From assembly GCA_013697915.1 (NCBI GenBank), contig JACCVY010000220.1:62001-126000 (forward strand): a DNA stretch of 64,000 nt, given 5' to 3'. The notes below the pieces were generated by a model. It saw only the letters and a list, made by a program, of their open reading frames with translations. It made no database searches and was not told the origin of the DNA. How positions within the stretch are numbered: the first letter of the stretch is position 1; the number at the start of each line of letters is the position of its first letter. Shown here piece by piece: positions 56,175 through 64,000 of this stretch. This stretch comes from Blastocatellia bacterium. Lineage in GTDB: Bacteria > Acidobacteriota > Blastocatellia > Pyrinomonadales > Pyrinomonadaceae. The translations under genes and the position numbers were made by a program.

Positions 56175-56666
56175 ATGACAAGTCCTGCACCTGAAAATGT
56201 TCTCGGCGAATGGCACGAATCGTTGGTTCGCGTGCGCTATGCCGAAACCGACAAGATGGGAATTGTCTACTACGCCAATTACCTGATCTGGTTTGAGATT
56301 GGCCGCACCGACTTTTGCCGTGCTCGTGGCTTTTCCTACCGCGACATGGAAGAGAACGACGACGCTTTTTTGGTGGTGGCTGAAAGCTATTGCCGCTACA
56401 AGGCTCCCGCTTACTCCGACGACGAACTGCTGATTCGCACTCACATTACCGAACTAAGAAAGCGTTCGCTGAGATTTGGTTACGAAATCGTGCGCGCTTC
56501 CGACGGTCAAGTCATAGCCGAAGGAGAAACCGGCCACGTGATTACCGATTCAACCGGTCGCGTTCGTTCATTTCCTGAAGGCTATGCTCAGCGGCTGCTG
56601 GCGCCCCCGATCCTAAAGTCAGCCAACGCCGGAGAGATTGTGCCCACCGAAGAAGGGCCAGCATAA
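56175..56666 (+). CDS. Acyl-CoA thioesterase, YbgC/4-hydroxybenzoyl-CoA type
   Basis: A 163-residue hotdog-fold protein. The signature VRYAETDKMGIVYYANYL holds the catalytic aspartate (near residue 24), and YWFEIGR-like helix follows (LIWFEIGRTDFCR). It hydrolyses acyl-CoA or acyl-ACP thioesters. It is the only plus-strand gene in its neighbourhood, convergent with the ymdB-like gene five bases away. Confidence 0.88.
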   Translation: MTSPAPENVLGEWHESLVRVRYAETDKMGIVYYANYLIWFEIGRTDFCRARGFSYRDMEENDDAFLVVAESYCRYKAPAYSDDELLIRTHITELRKRSLRFGYEIVRASDGQVIAEGETGHVITDSTGRVRSFPEGYAQRLLAPPILKSANAGEIVPTEEGPA

Positions 56667-56670
56667 AACA

Positions 56671-57450
56671 TTAATCATGCGCCAGATTGAGTCTGGTGAT
56701 CTCTCGCGCCCGACCTGTCGCTTCGTCTATATCCAATACAGCGCCGCAAATCCTGACAGTTCCAGTGGAATGCTCTGCTCTTCTGCCCGTGGCTGAAGTG
56801 AAGCGTGTGATGACGTCTTTCTTCTCCATTCCGATTACGCCGGAATAGCTACCAGTCATTCCCAGGTCCGTTAAGTAGCCGGTCCCATTCGGAAAGATTC
56901 TCTCATCGGCGGTCTGCACGTGAGTGTGCGTGCCCACAACTGCGGAAACCCGCCCGTCAAGATACCAACCCATCGCAACCTTTTCAGAAGTAGCTTCAGC
57001 GTGCATATCAACAATGCGAACCCGCACCTCGCTGGACAAGTCCGCCAGCAGTTGATCAACAGCACGAAAGGGATCGTCGGACGGCGGCATGAAAACCCGG
57101 CCCATCAGGTTCATTACCGCTACTTTCGCACCATTGATAACTCCAGTCCAAATGCCGCTTCCCGGCGTATTCGGTGGATAGTTCGCCGGTCTGAGAAGTC
57201 GAGGCTGTTTGACGATATATGGCGCCGCTTCCTTCTTATCGAAGATGTGATTGCCTGAAGTCATCACGTCGATGCCGGACGCAAATAACTGTTCGCAAAG
57301 AGACGGTGTAACTGAAAACCCGCCGGCCAGATTTTCAGCATTCATGATTGCCAAATCGATGGCGTGCTGTTCCCGCAGATCCTGAATGCGATCGAGCACC
57401 GCCAGGCGACCAGGCTTCGCAACTACGTCTCCAATCATGAGTACTTTCAT
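56671..57450 (-). CDS. YmdB-like metallophosphoesterase (TIGR00282 family)
   Basis: 259 residues from the ATG at 57450, at the conserved [14 protein letters not shown]; the longer frame adds 44 residues encoded by repeats. Metal-site motifs follow: [19 protein letters not shown], and [11 protein letters not shown] near the C terminus. Homologues hydrolyse 2',3'-cyclic nucleotides such as cAMP. No Shine-Dalgarno sequence is present, because a GTAAATN heptamer array directly precedes the start. Confidence 0.9.
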   Translation of the reverse strand: MKVLMIGDVVAKPGRLAVLDRIQDLREQHAIDLAIMNAENLAGGFSVTPSLCEQLFASGIDVMTSGNHIFDKKEAAPYIVKQPRLLRPANYPPNTPGSGIWTGVINGAKVAVMNLMGRVFMPPSDDPFRAVDQLLADLSSEVRVRIVDMHAEATSEKVAMGWYLDGRVSAVVGTHTHVQTADERIFPNGTGYLTDLGMTGSYSGVIGMEKKDVITRFTSATGRRAEHSTGTVRICGAVLDIDEATGRAREITRLNLAHD

Positions 57451-57612
57451 AAGGTGGTAAATAGTAAATGGTAAATCGTAAATAGAAAACTGAAGGTTCC
57501 GGACCGCACTCAACCATGACCGAAAGGACAAACAAAAAAACCCGCAAAAGAAAATCGTCAACCGAGAATAGCTCTCAACCACTATTTACGATTCACGATT
57601 TACTATTTACGG
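57451..57612. repeat. Inverted heptamer arrays (GTAAATN) before the ymdB-like gene
   Basis: GTAAATA-GTAAATG-GTAAATC-GTAAATA lies at 57457-57484, and complementary ATTTAC units are at about 57583-57612. The left arm abuts the start codon of the ymdB-like gene. The same unit occurs at 20321-20420. Confidence 0.88.
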
Positions 57613-57619
57613 TTTTTGT

Positions 57620-57825
57620 TGGCAGGAGGGACATCCGCGATGGTCGTTCCGGAGCCGTAATTGAACCTGCATGTACAGGTGGGTGACCTTTAAGAGCCGC
57701 AGCCTCTGGCAATTCTTAACGCTGAAGAAGTGCACTGGCAAGCGGCATCGGTCTCCCATTTTAACGGCGTTGGCTCAATCATCGTAACTCGGTGACGGGC
57801 CCCACAGAATATTTCCCTCCGCCGC
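57620..57825 (-). ncRNA. ssrS: 6S RNA (ssrS)
   Basis: Read on the minus strand, the ends close with GGAGGGA and TCCCTCC (57820-57814 and 57631-57625). Internal parts match 6S RNA: CTGTGGGGCCCGTCACCGAG near the 5' side, GCTGCGGCTCTTAAAGG, and the 3'-side hairpin CACCCACCTGTACATGCAGG then TTCAA. A large central bulge of the 6S type is possible. The position directly downstream of zapA is the classical 6S location. It would bind sigma-70 RNA polymerase in stationary phase. No U-run terminator follows. Confidence 0.8.
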
Positions 57826-57901
57826 GGTGGATACTAACACAAGCCGGCGAAATTCAGGTAATTGGCAATTGGCGGTTACAGGTGCGGTTTGCCTATCTTA
57901 T

Positions 57902-58022
57902 CTCATTAGCACCGTCGCTTCAGCGCGGTGACCTGCGGCCCGACACAAGATCAGAAACCGTTTTAACGGTTTGCTATCGAGCCTCATCGCGATCACCGGG
58001 CTAAAGCCACGGTGCTAATGAG
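57902..58022. repeat. Inverted-repeat element with CTCATTAGCACCG termini
   Basis: CTCATTAGCACCG (57902-57914) and CGGTGCTAATGAG (58010-58022) are perfect 13-bp terminal inverted repeats. Inside lies AACCGTTTTAACGGTT, a further palindrome. No ORF. It looks like a miniature mobile element inserted between zapA and the 6S gene. Confidence 0.85.
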
Positions 58023-58069
58023 AATGCCTGGCAATTTGAACGATTAATTTGTACCTGAAATTTTCGGAC

Positions 58070-58456
58070 TCAACCCAGCGAAATATTTCCCGACGCACCC
58101 TTTTCCTGGGCGATGGTGCTGCGCACCTTCAAGAGCTTGTCGAGCATTTCGGCACATTCGGCACTACGCGTGGCCAGTTGGGCATCGGCCTGTTCGTGGG
58201 TTTGTTGCAAGCGGTGAAGTTCGTCGGCAATGTGCAGCGCCGCAAGAATGGCGACCTTTAACGAATCGACCGTTAAAGTGCCCGATGAAATCTCGCGCAT
58301 GCGGCTATCAACAAAATCTGCCAGTTTCGTCAGGTATTCCGAGTCTCCGTCGGAGCGGATATTGTAAGTTTGATTGTAAATCTCAACGCGGATAATCGGC
58401 GGCGCGGAAGTTTCAGTACTTTTCTTGCTCGGCATTTCAGCAATTCCCGTTGTCAT
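58070..58456 (-). CDS. zapA: Cell division protein ZapA
   Basis: A 128-residue protein. VEIYNQTYNIRSDGDSEYL is the ZapA N-terminal domain (about 24-42), followed by ILAALHIADELHRLQ and a coiled coil. ZapA bundles FtsZ filaments at midcell. Its start overlaps the preceding coiled-coil gene in an ATGA junction. The 6S RNA gene follows downstream, as in many bacteria. Confidence 0.9.
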   Translation of the reverse strand: MTTGIAEMPSKKSTETSAPPIIRVEIYNQTYNIRSDGDSEYLTKLADFVDSRMREISSGTLTVDSLKVAILAALHIADELHRLQQTHEQADAQLATRSAECAEMLDKLLKVRSTIAQEKGASGNISLG

Positions 58457-58731
58457 CTGAGTTCCTCCGCCAGCTCAGGATCAAGCGCGGCCACCGCATC
58501 AAGCATTGCCTCGACCTTCATGCGGATGATGTCGCGTTCGGCCAATAATCCTTCTACCTGTTTTTCCAGCCGCTCTTGTTCGCGCGGCACGCTACCGCGG
58601 TTGCGACGCATGTTGGAAAGCTCCTTTTCGAGGCTCTCCTTCTCGAGACGAAGCGTCTTGGTCAGTTCGATGGTCCGATAGATCTTGTCTTCGAGATGTG
58701 AAAACTTTTCGAGTCCTGAGAGTGCGATCAT
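58453..58731 (-). CDS. Short coiled-coil protein, ZapB-like
   Basis: A 92-residue, almost entirely helical protein (LRLEKESLEKELSNMRRNRG and later AERDIIRMKVEAMLDAVAAL). Translational overlap with zapA, together with its shape, suggests a divisome partner like ZapB. Sequence similarity is too low for certainty. Confidence 0.7.
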   Translation of the reverse strand: MIALSGLEKFSHLEDKIYRTIELTKTLRLEKESLEKELSNMRRNRGSVPREQERLEKQVEGLLAERDIIRMKVEAMLDAVAALDPELAEELR

Positions 58732-58838
58732 CTAACTACTCTTTCTGAGTGTGTGTGCTAGCCGCGTCGGCGAGGCGATTATGCGACTTCACGCTGTCAA
58801 GCGCAAGACCATGTGCGCTGATAAACGCGATTTATTTT

Positions 58839-60914
58839 TTAGTGAAGCTCGGCATTAAATTTCTTCAGCAGCGAATCCAACAAACGCCGGTGACGCCCTT
58901 CCACTTCTTCATCGCGCAGTGTCCGCTGGTCCGAACGATATTCGACCCGCAAGGTCACGGATCGTTTGTCGCCGGGGATGTTTTGCCCTTCATAAGTGCC
59001 CACCAGCTTCACACCCCGGTAGTCGTCGATTTCTTCCGACTCAATCCCGGCAACCAATTCAGTGAAACCAACATTGCGACCGACGAGTAGCGTCACATCG
59101 CGCACAACCGAAGGGTAGCGTGGCAACGGTTCATATTTGATTTCATGTTCCGCAATCTCAAATAACGGCGTCAGATTCAGTTCGGCAACGTAAACCCGCT
59201 GGCGAAACTTGTAACCAGCGGAAATTGTTTCCGACAAGGCGCCCACACTCCCGATAACCGTTCCGTCGGCGAGTGAAATGTTTGCCGCCTGGCCCGCCCG
59301 CAGATGTTTTACTTCTGCTCCGGTGAAAACCAGCGCCGGCAAATTCACAGCAGCAATTGCGGCCTCAAGCGCGCCCTTGAGGTCATAGAAATCCAGCTCG
59401 CGCGTTGCTTGCGCGCGGTCCTGCTCACTGGCTCCGCCGCTGGCGATCAGGCCGAGCGATTCGGACTCATGCGGAAGCTCATTCCCCTCGGAACCCACAA
59501 AAACACGCCCCATTTCGAATAGACGGACGTCCTTCGTGCCCTGGTTGAAGTTGTGACGCAGCGACTGTAACAGCCCCGGCAGCAGGCTTGGCCGCATTCG
59601 AGTGGCATCTTCAATGATGGGATTGTTCAGGCTAACGAGCGATGAGTGCTTGGAGAGCTGCGGCACTGCCGCTAACGCAAAAACCTCGTCGTGGGCAGCA
59701 TCGATAAAACTAACATTTATTGCCTCGTCAAAACCAAGAGCAGTTAAAGCGCGTCTTAGACTCCGGCGCTTTATTTCCGCGGGCTGATACTCGCCAGCCA
59801 TCGCAGCTGGCGGCAACTCTGAACCTATGCGCTCATAACCAACGTGCCGCGCAATCTCTTCAACCAGATCTTCTTCGAGACCAACGTCGACGCGCCAACT
59901 GGGAACCACGAATGTTTTTGCTTTGTCTTTAGCCGCAGCAGCGCTGACGAAGCCAAGAGCGGACAGGATACGATCCATCTCAGCCGCATCAACTCGCAGC
60001 GATGTCAAACTTTCAACCCTTTCGGGCCTAAAGGTTACTGACCGCACAGGCTGCGGACGCGGATACACATCGATAGCATCTTCCGTGGCCAGCCCGCCCG
60101 CAATTTCGCCGATGAGGTCAACGCATCTGGTCTGTGCGTTCACCACGTTCTCACAGTCCGCACCACGTTCGAAGCGTTTCGATGCCTCGGTGTCCATGCC
60201 CAGCTTGCGAGCAGTGCGCCTGATTGAATCAGGATCGAAGTACGCGCTTTCAATAAGCACGTCGACAGTTGACAGGGAAATCTCCGAATCCAAACCGCCC
60301 ATGATTCCCGCAAGTGCGACTGGCCGCGCGGCATCTGCGATCACCAACATCTCAGGATCGAGCTTGCGCTCCACGCCGTCGAGTGTCGTCAGCTTCTCCC
60401 CTGTCTTCGCGCGCCGGACAATGATGCGTTGTTCCGCGAGCTTTTTTAGATCAAAAGCGTGCAGCGGCTGGCCCAACTCGTGCAGCACATAGTTCGTGAT
60501 GTCAGCAACATTATTGATTGGCCGCTGGCCGATTTCGTCAAGTCGTTTTTCAAGCCAGTCCGGTGACGGCCCAAGCTTCACGCCACGCACAACGCGGGCG
60601 GCATAACGCGGACAAAGTTCAGTGTCTTCGATCTCAACGGCGGCGAAATCGCTTGCTTTTCCTTCGGTTTTCGCGACTTTGGAGTTTGGACTTTGGACTT
60701 TGGACTTTTCAATGACTGCAACTTCGCGCGCAATGCCAACGTGAGATAGACAGTCGGGACGATTTGAAGGGACCTCAACATCCAGCAGCGAGTCGCCGTC
60801 TTTCTCATCAACCGAGTCGATGGCGAGTCCGACCATAGTTAGCCGCTCCCGCAATTCCAGCGGGGTCAGCTTTGTGCCGGTGAGCTCGCGCAGCCAGTTG
60901 TAACTAATAAGCAT
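58839..60914 (-). CDS. pheT: Phenylalanyl-tRNA synthetase beta subunit
   Basis: A 691-residue subunit. It starts [11 protein letters not shown] and shows [25 protein letters not shown] for the B3/B4 region, then the B5 domain, and ends with the anticodon-binding ferredoxin-like domain ([13 protein letters not shown]). The internal EMAP-type tRNA-binding domain of long PheT proteins appears absent, making this a short type. A heptamer insertion encodes [13 protein letters not shown] near residue 92. pheS lies upstream across a repeat array. Confidence 0.94.
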   Translation of the reverse strand: MLISYNWLRELTGTKLTPLELRERLTMVGLAIDSVDEKDGDSLLDVEVPSNRPDCLSHVGIAREVAVIEKSKVQSPNSKVAKTEGKASDFAAVEIEDTELCPRYAARVVRGVKLGPSPDWLEKRLDEIGQRPINNVADITNYVLHELGQPLHAFDLKKLAEQRIIVRRAKTGEKLTTLDGVERKLDPEMLVIADAARPVALAGIMGGLDSEISLSTVDVLIESAYFDPDSIRRTARKLGMDTEASKRFERGADCENVVNAQTRCVDLIGEIAGGLATEDAIDVYPRPQPVRSVTFRPERVESLTSLRVDAAEMDRILSALGFVSAAAAKDKAKTFVVPSWRVDVGLEEDLVEEIARHVGYERIGSELPPAAMAGEYQPAEIKRRSLRRALTALGFDEAINVSFIDAAHDEVFALAAVPQLSKHSSLVSLNNPIIEDATRMRPSLLPGLLQSLRHNFNQGTKDVRLFEMGRVFVGSEGNELPHESESLGLIASGGASEQDRAQATRELDFYDLKGALEAAIAAVNLPALVFTGAEVKHLRAGQAANISLADGTVIGSVGALSETISAGYKFRQRVYVAELNLTPLFEIAEHEIKYEPLPRYPSVVRDVTLLVGRNVGFTELVAGIESEEIDDYRGVKLVGTYEGQNIPGDKRSVTLRVEYRSDQRTLRDEEVEGRHRRLLDSLLKKFNAELH
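60676..60710. repeat. In-frame heptamer array inside pheT
   Basis: Plus strand TTTGGAG-TTTGGAC-TTTGGAC-TTTGGAC, which the pheT coding strand reads as [11 protein letters not shown]. It is inserted before the B3/B4 domain without breaking the frame. Confidence 0.88.
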
Positions 60915-60915
60915 C

Positions 60916-61000
60916 GTCAGTGGTCAGTTGTCCGTTGTCAGTTGCATTTGCGAGGGCCGTGTTGTCCTTTACAACTGACAACGAACAACTGACAACTGAC
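60916..61000. repeat. Inverted heptamer array between pheS and pheT
   Basis: CAGTGGT-CAGTTGT-CCGTTGT-CAGTTGC (60918-60945) and complementary ACAACTGACAACGAACAACT units up to about 61000. It fills the whole gap between the two synthetase genes and could fold into a long hairpin within their shared mRNA. Confidence 0.88.
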
Positions 61001-61006
61001 GCTGTT

Positions 61007-62110
61007 TCAATCAAACTGTTCCAGAAATCTAACGTCGTTTTCGAAAAGCAGACGAATGTCGTCCAGCCCATACATCAAAGCGCACATCCGATCGATTCCC
61101 AGTCCGAACGCGAAACCGGAATAGATTTCCGGATCGACGCCGGCAATCCGCAGGACATTCGGATGGACCATGCCTGAACCACCAAGTTCGATCCAGCCTG
61201 ATTGTTTGCAAATGCGACAGCCCCTCCCGCCACATTTGAAACAACTGAAATCAAACTCCGCGCTCGGCTCGGTAAACGGAAAATAAGACGGCCGAAAACG
61301 CGTGACCGTTTGCGCGCCAAACATGCGCCGCAGAAACTCGGCAACCGTACCTTTCAAGTGGGCCATGGTGATCCCGCGGTCTACGCACAAACCTTCAACC
61401 TGAAAGAACATTGGATTGTGGGTCGGGTCCGGAGTGTCGCGGCGAAAGACGCGGCCCGGCGCAATCATGCGCAGCGGCGCGCCACGTCGTTGCATGGCAT
61501 GAATCTGCACTGTCGAAGTCTGCGAACGAAGCGCAAAGCCCTCGGTCGTGTAAAAAGTGTCTTGCGACGCACGAGCTGGATGATTTGCCGGAATATTCAG
61601 CGCGTCGAAATTGTAGAAGTCGGTTTCAATTTCCCGATCGTCTTCAATTGCATAACCCAGCGAGACGAAAATATCTTCGACGCGCTCTCGCAATCTTGTT
61701 ATCGGATGAATGTGACCGCGGCGCGGGCGACGGCCGGGCAGGGTTACGTCGATTCGGTCGCGCTCGAGCTGCGATTGCTGGATATAAGCGCTTAGAGAAT
61801 AGTGAACTTGGTTGGTCCGGTCAGATATCCACTTTTCAAGCTGCTGGACTTGGGATCCCAAAATGGCCCGCTTATCGGGACCGCTTTGACCTATAAGCTT
61901 CTTGAGTGACGCAATGGTGCCTTTTTTTCCGGTGTAGCGGCGACAGAACTCTTCGAACTCTTTTCGCTTCAGTAGTGCCTCGACAAGCGGCAACTTTAAG
62001 ACTTCCGCGTAGTCTCCCAAGCGAACGAAGTCTTCAAATTCTTCCTCGAATGCTTTGCGTGCTGTTTCAACTTGAGTTTTGGGATCTTGCTGACTTGTGT
62101 TCTCAGTCAT
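61007..62110 (-). CDS. pheS: Phenylalanyl-tRNA synthetase alpha subunit
   Basis: A 367-residue class II synthetase subunit. An N-terminal coiled coil (about 1-100) is followed by [20 protein letters not shown], motif 2 in [19 protein letters not shown], and motif 3 in [16 protein letters not shown]. It works with PheT as an alpha2-beta2 enzyme. CKQSG and CGGRGC cysteines are present in the FxCxxCGG region near 290. Confidence 0.95.
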   Translation of the reverse strand: MTENTSQQDPKTQVETARKAFEEEFEDFVRLGDYAEVLKLPLVEALLKRKEFEEFCRRYTGKKGTIASLKKLIGQSGPDKRAILGSQVQQLEKWISDRTNQVHYSLSAYIQQSQLERDRIDVTLPGRRPRRGHIHPITRLRERVEDIFVSLGYAIEDDREIETDFYNFDALNIPANHPARASQDTFYTTEGFALRSQTSTVQIHAMQRRGAPLRMIAPGRVFRRDTPDPTHNPMFFQVEGLCVDRGITMAHLKGTVAEFLRRMFGAQTVTRFRPSYFPFTEPSAEFDFSCFKCGGRGCRICKQSGWIELGGSGMVHPNVLRIAGVDPEIYSGFAFGLGIDRMCALMYGLDDIRLLFENDVRFLEQFD

Positions 62111-62143
62111 TAGTCATCGAACCTACCGGCCAACCACCGTGAT

Positions 62144-62232
62144 CCCCTCTCCCTTTGGGAGAGGGGTAGGGGAGAGGGGTTTGATGCCGCTAATCCCCTC
62201 CCCTTTTATTCCCCTCCCAAGGGGAGGGGAAC
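62144..62232. repeat. GC-rich hairpin pair between rplT and pheS
   Basis: CCCCTCTCCCTTTGGGAGAGGGG (62146-62168, quoted in part) forms a 10-bp stem with a TTT loop, and CCCCTCCCAAGGGGAGGGG lies at about 62212-62230. The two units share purine-rich arms. No T-run follows on the minus strand, so they are repeats rather than a clear terminator. Confidence 0.8.
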
Positions 62233-62249
62233 CAAACTACTTACCACGC

Positions 62250-62630
62250 TTAAGCCGCGGCCTTTTCCTTCTTGTTGTCGATGGCATTCTTGGCTTGCAG
62301 CGCGACTTCAGTGAAAGCCTCGGGCTGATTGACTGCGAGATCGGCGAGGACCTTACGATCCAACTCAATCTCAGCCAGTTTCAAGCCGTGCATAAGCTGC
62401 GAATAGTTCAATCCATTCATCCTCGCAGCCGCGCCGATACGCACGATCCAAAGACTGCGAAAATCGCGTTTCTTTAGTTTGCGCCCGGTATACGCGAAGT
62501 TTAGCCCCCGCTCAACCGACTCTTTTGCAGAACGATAAAGTTTTGACTTGGTGCCGCGATAACCCTTCGCCAGCTTCAAAATTTTCTTGCGCCGTTCGAG
62601 GCGCTTGTTTCCACGTTTAGCTCTTGGCAT
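62250..62630 (-). CDS. rplT: 50S ribosomal protein bL20
   Basis: A 126-residue basic protein: [20 protein letters not shown] at the start, [17 protein letters not shown], and [19 protein letters not shown]. It is an early assembly protein of the large subunit and in other bacteria represses its own operon. It follows rpmI by 93 bp, a gap filled by a heptamer array. The Ala/Lys tail is slightly longer than usual. Confidence 0.97.
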   Translation of the reverse strand: MPRAKRGNKRLERRKKILKLAKGYRGTKSKLYRSAKESVERGLNFAYTGRKLKKRDFRSLWIVRIGAAARMNGLNYSQLMHGLKLAEIELDRKVLADLAVNQPEAFTEVALQAKNAIDNKKEKAAA

Positions 62631-62647
62631 AACCTCTCCTTTTCAGA

Positions 62648-62720
62648 AGGGATGAGGGCGGAAGGATGAAGGATGAACGCACTTGCATTTCATCCCTCAT
62701 CCTTCGTCCCTCATCCTTTC
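62648..62720. repeat. Inverted heptamer array (GGATGAA) between rplT and rpmI
   Basis: GGATGAA units at 62664-62677 with flanking variants, and complementary CATCCCTCATCCTTCG-type units at 62691-62718. The left arm is close to the start of rplT. Confidence 0.85.
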
Positions 62721-62723
62721 GCC

Positions 62724-62927
62724 TTAGTCTCTTCCATAGGGCAGCATTGCTGCTACACGCCCCAGGTCGGATTTTGAAACCAGCCCGTCAATGTCCAGCA
62801 GCCGCTTTCGCTTGTTGGTTTTCTTCGTCAAGATATGGCGCGCGTGCGAATGACCGCGTTTCACTTTTCCGCTCGCAGTCAAACGAAAACGCTTTGCCGC
62901 GCCCTTGTGTGTTTTTAGTTTTGGCAT
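62724..62927 (-). CDS. rpmI: 50S ribosomal protein bL35
   Basis: A 67-residue basic protein with [19 protein letters not shown] and [17 protein letters not shown]. It is part of the conserved infC-rpmI-rplT group, 46 bp after infC. Confidence 0.97.
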   Translation of the reverse strand: MPKLKTHKGAAKRFRLTASGKVKRGHSHARHILTKKTNKRKRLLDIDGLVSKSDLGRVAAMLPYGRD

Positions 62928-62973
62928 AATTCCCCTCTCTCTTAAATCTCAGATCTAAATCTTTAAATCGTTC

Positions 62974-63681
62974 TCAGCCAGCTTCTACGGGCTTGTCACT
63001 TTCTACTTTCGGCTCCAACTTGCTTTCCACCTTCGGCGCATCTGCTTTGGGCGCCGGCTTAATGCTCGCCGGCGTTGGTCCACCAGGCGGAGCTGGCGCG
63101 TGTTGTTCAGGCTTGGCCGCTCCCTTGTGTTTCCTGGGGCCAAGGATAATGAACATCTGGTTGCCTTCCATGCGTGGCCGGGCTTCGACCTCACCTACGT
63201 CAATCAGGTCTTTTTCAAGTCGCTCCAGGATGCGCGCGCCCAACTCACGGTGTGTCATTTCCCGGCCGCGAAACCAAATGGTGGCTTTAACTTTGTCGCC
63301 TTCTTCCAGCCACTCGCGCGCGTGTTTCATGCGATAGCTGTAGTCATGATCGTCCGTACCTGGTCGAAACTTAACTTCTTTAACGGTGATCGTGACCTGC
63401 TTTTTCTTGGCTTCATTTGCCTTCTTCTTCGCTTCGTACTGAAACTTTCCGAAGTCGATGATGCGGCAAACCGGCGGATCTGCTGTTGCCGCCACTTCCA
63501 CCAAATCCAAACCCTTTTCTCGGGCGGCACGAATGGCGTCTCGAATATCCATGACGCCGAGCTGTTCGCCTTCGTCGCCGATAACGCGTACCTGGGCCAC
63601 GCGAATTCTTTCATTAATGCGGGCAATGGGCAGGCGCCGGTTGTCCGGGCGCGAGCCGCGACCTCGAAAGCCTGTAGCTAT
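62974..63681 (-). CDS. infC: Translation initiation factor IF-3, ATA start
   Basis: 235 residues when read from the ATA at 63681. The segment after ATA encodes [20 protein letters not shown], then INERI, the standard beginning of IF-3. An internal GTG at 63600 would cut it off. Frame is closed by TGA 15 bases before the ATA, so no upstream ATG is possible. A perfect AGGAGGT lies six bases before the ATA. The C-terminal domain includes [12 protein letters not shown] Pro/Ala/Lys-rich tail of about 45 residues is unusual. IF-3 blocks premature subunit joining and rejects non-canonical starts, which allows autoregulation. Confidence 0.95.
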   Translation of the reverse strand: MATGFRGRGSRPDNRRLPIARINERIRVAQVRVIGDEGEQLGVMDIRDAIRAAREKGLDLVEVAATADPPVCRIIDFGKFQYEAKKKANEAKKKQVTITVKEVKFRPGTDDHDYSYRMKHAREWLEEGDKVKATIWFRGREMTHRELGARILERLEKDLIDVGEVEARPRMEGNQMFIILGPRKHKGAAKPEQHAPAPPGGPTPASIKPAPKADAPKVESKLEPKVESDKPVEAG

Positions 63682-63694
63682 TGCTGCACCTCCT
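63679..63694 (-). promoter_or_regulatory. infC translation start: perfect Shine-Dalgarno and ATA codon
   Basis: On the minus strand AGGAGGT (63694-63688), six bases GCAGCA, then ATA (63681-63679). Rare AUU, AUC or AUA starts in infC are known to make its translation sensitive to IF-3 level. This site decides the start and implies the same control here. Confidence 0.85.
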
Positions 63695-63699
63695 CATGT

Positions 63700-63771
63700 T
63701 AGGAGTTCCGAGTTTAGAGTTCCGAGTTCCGAGTTTAACCAAACTCGAAACTCAAAACGCGAAACGCGAAA
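63700..63771. repeat. Inverted heptamer array between infC and thrS
   Basis: GAGTTCC/GAGTTTA units at about 63702-63737 and complementary CGAAACT/CGAAACG units at about 63744-63771. It resembles the array at 18281-18410 and lies directly upstream of the infC ribosome site on the minus strand. Confidence 0.87.
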
Positions 63772-64000
63772 CTATGTATTCGTCAATGCACGCAGCTCGA
63801 CAAGCTTGCGCGCCATCTCTACAAAATCAGTGATCGACATCACGCCGATGTCGCCTTTGGTCCGCTCGCGAACCGCTACCATTCCCTGTTCCATCTCGCG
63901 ATCGCCCAGCACCAGCATAAAAGGGGTCTTCTGCATTTGGGCGTGACGAATCTTTGCGCCAATCTTTTCACTCTTCAGATTCGACTCGACCCGCAGCCCC
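63772..64000 (-). CDS. thrS: Threonyl-tRNA synthetase, C-terminal fragment
   Basis: The minus strand from the window edge encodes the anticodon-binding domain end: SEKIGAKIRHAQMQKTPFML, then VLGDREMEQGMVAVRERTKG and FVEMARKLVELR, stop TAG at 63774-63772. About 76 codons are present. It matches the last part of ThrS, and its position before infC is the conserved order in many bacteria. Confidence 0.92.
   Translation of the reverse strand, partial: GLRVESNLKSEKIGAKIRHAQMQKTPFMLVLGDREMEQGMVAVRERTKGDIGVMSITDFVEMARKLVELRALTNT

Noticed and set aside
61202-61795. A 197-codon plus-strand frame opposite pheS
   Set aside because: Antisense to pheS, whose motifs are intact, and without any protein-like features.

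Overview
The window looks like a chromosomal segment of an Acidobacteriota member, most probably the Blastocatellia/Pyrinomonadaceae side (inference from gene content; no rRNA is present). Pointers are a VWFA-related protein of the acidobacterial type, an Oar-like TonB-dependent receptor with a carboxypeptidase regulatory-like domain, a complete Tad (Flp) pilus cluster, a Tes/Mss-like radical SAM lipid enzyme, and many heptamer-periodic short repeats.

Layout. (1) 1-13758, all plus strand: a catabolic cassette converging on 2-keto-3-deoxygluconate: GH42-like hydrolase (5' end outside the window), gluconate-2-dehydrogenase-subunit-3-like protein plus GMC oxidoreductase, Gfo/Idh/MocA dehydrogenase, NagB-like deaminase, UxaA-like dehydratase, SDR, PLP-dependent dehydratase, OYE-family flavoprotein, DapA-family protein, KDG kinase and KDPG aldolase. 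(2) 13759-14551: gene-free, with two tRNA 3'-half fragments (Glu and Pro) that look like attachment-site scars. (3) 14552-22523, minus strand: an unknown protein with a cholesterol-oxidase-type GMC enzyme, then DedA, pcm, surE, rpsU and the radical SAM protein. (4) 22830-39063, minus strand: a long Tad pilus locus with three tandem Flp pilins, CpaA, CpaB, CpaC, TadG, two TadE-like pseudopilins, CpaE, CpaF, TadB, TadC, a TPR protein, a AAA ATPase, a lytic transglycosylase, a duplicated-motif secreted protein and a VWFA protein. A sigma-54 activator gene and two possible -24/-12 promoters adjoin it. (5) 41431-46211, plus strand: phosphohexomutase, FtsL/FtsB-like protein, a split B12-dependent acyl-CoA mutase with isobutyryl-CoA-mutase-like selectivity residues, and an enoyl-CoA-hydratase-like protein lacking the catalytic acids. 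(6) 46281-56074, minus strand: Oar-like receptor, then a branched-chain/terpenoid acyl-CoA cluster (enoyl-CoA hydratase, split AtuA, carboxylase beta subunit) and a metallopeptidase-like protein. (7) 56175-64000: a plus-strand thioesterase, then on the minus strand the conserved order thrS (partial)-infC-rpmI-rplT-pheS-pheT-zapB-like-zapA-6S RNA-ymdB-like.

Themes. Sugar acids appear to be fed via KDG and KDPG to pyruvate and glyceraldehyde-3-phosphate. The Tad locus encodes a complete pilus machine, possibly under sigma-54 control. The translation operon is conventional except that infC appears to start at ATA behind a perfect Shine-Dalgarno. Heptamer arrays and larger inverted repeats occupy many intergenic gaps, and several have entered coding regions (carboxylase, peptidase, pheT, cpaE) without breaking the frame. 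No CRISPR array, transposase, integrase or complete tRNA gene was seen.
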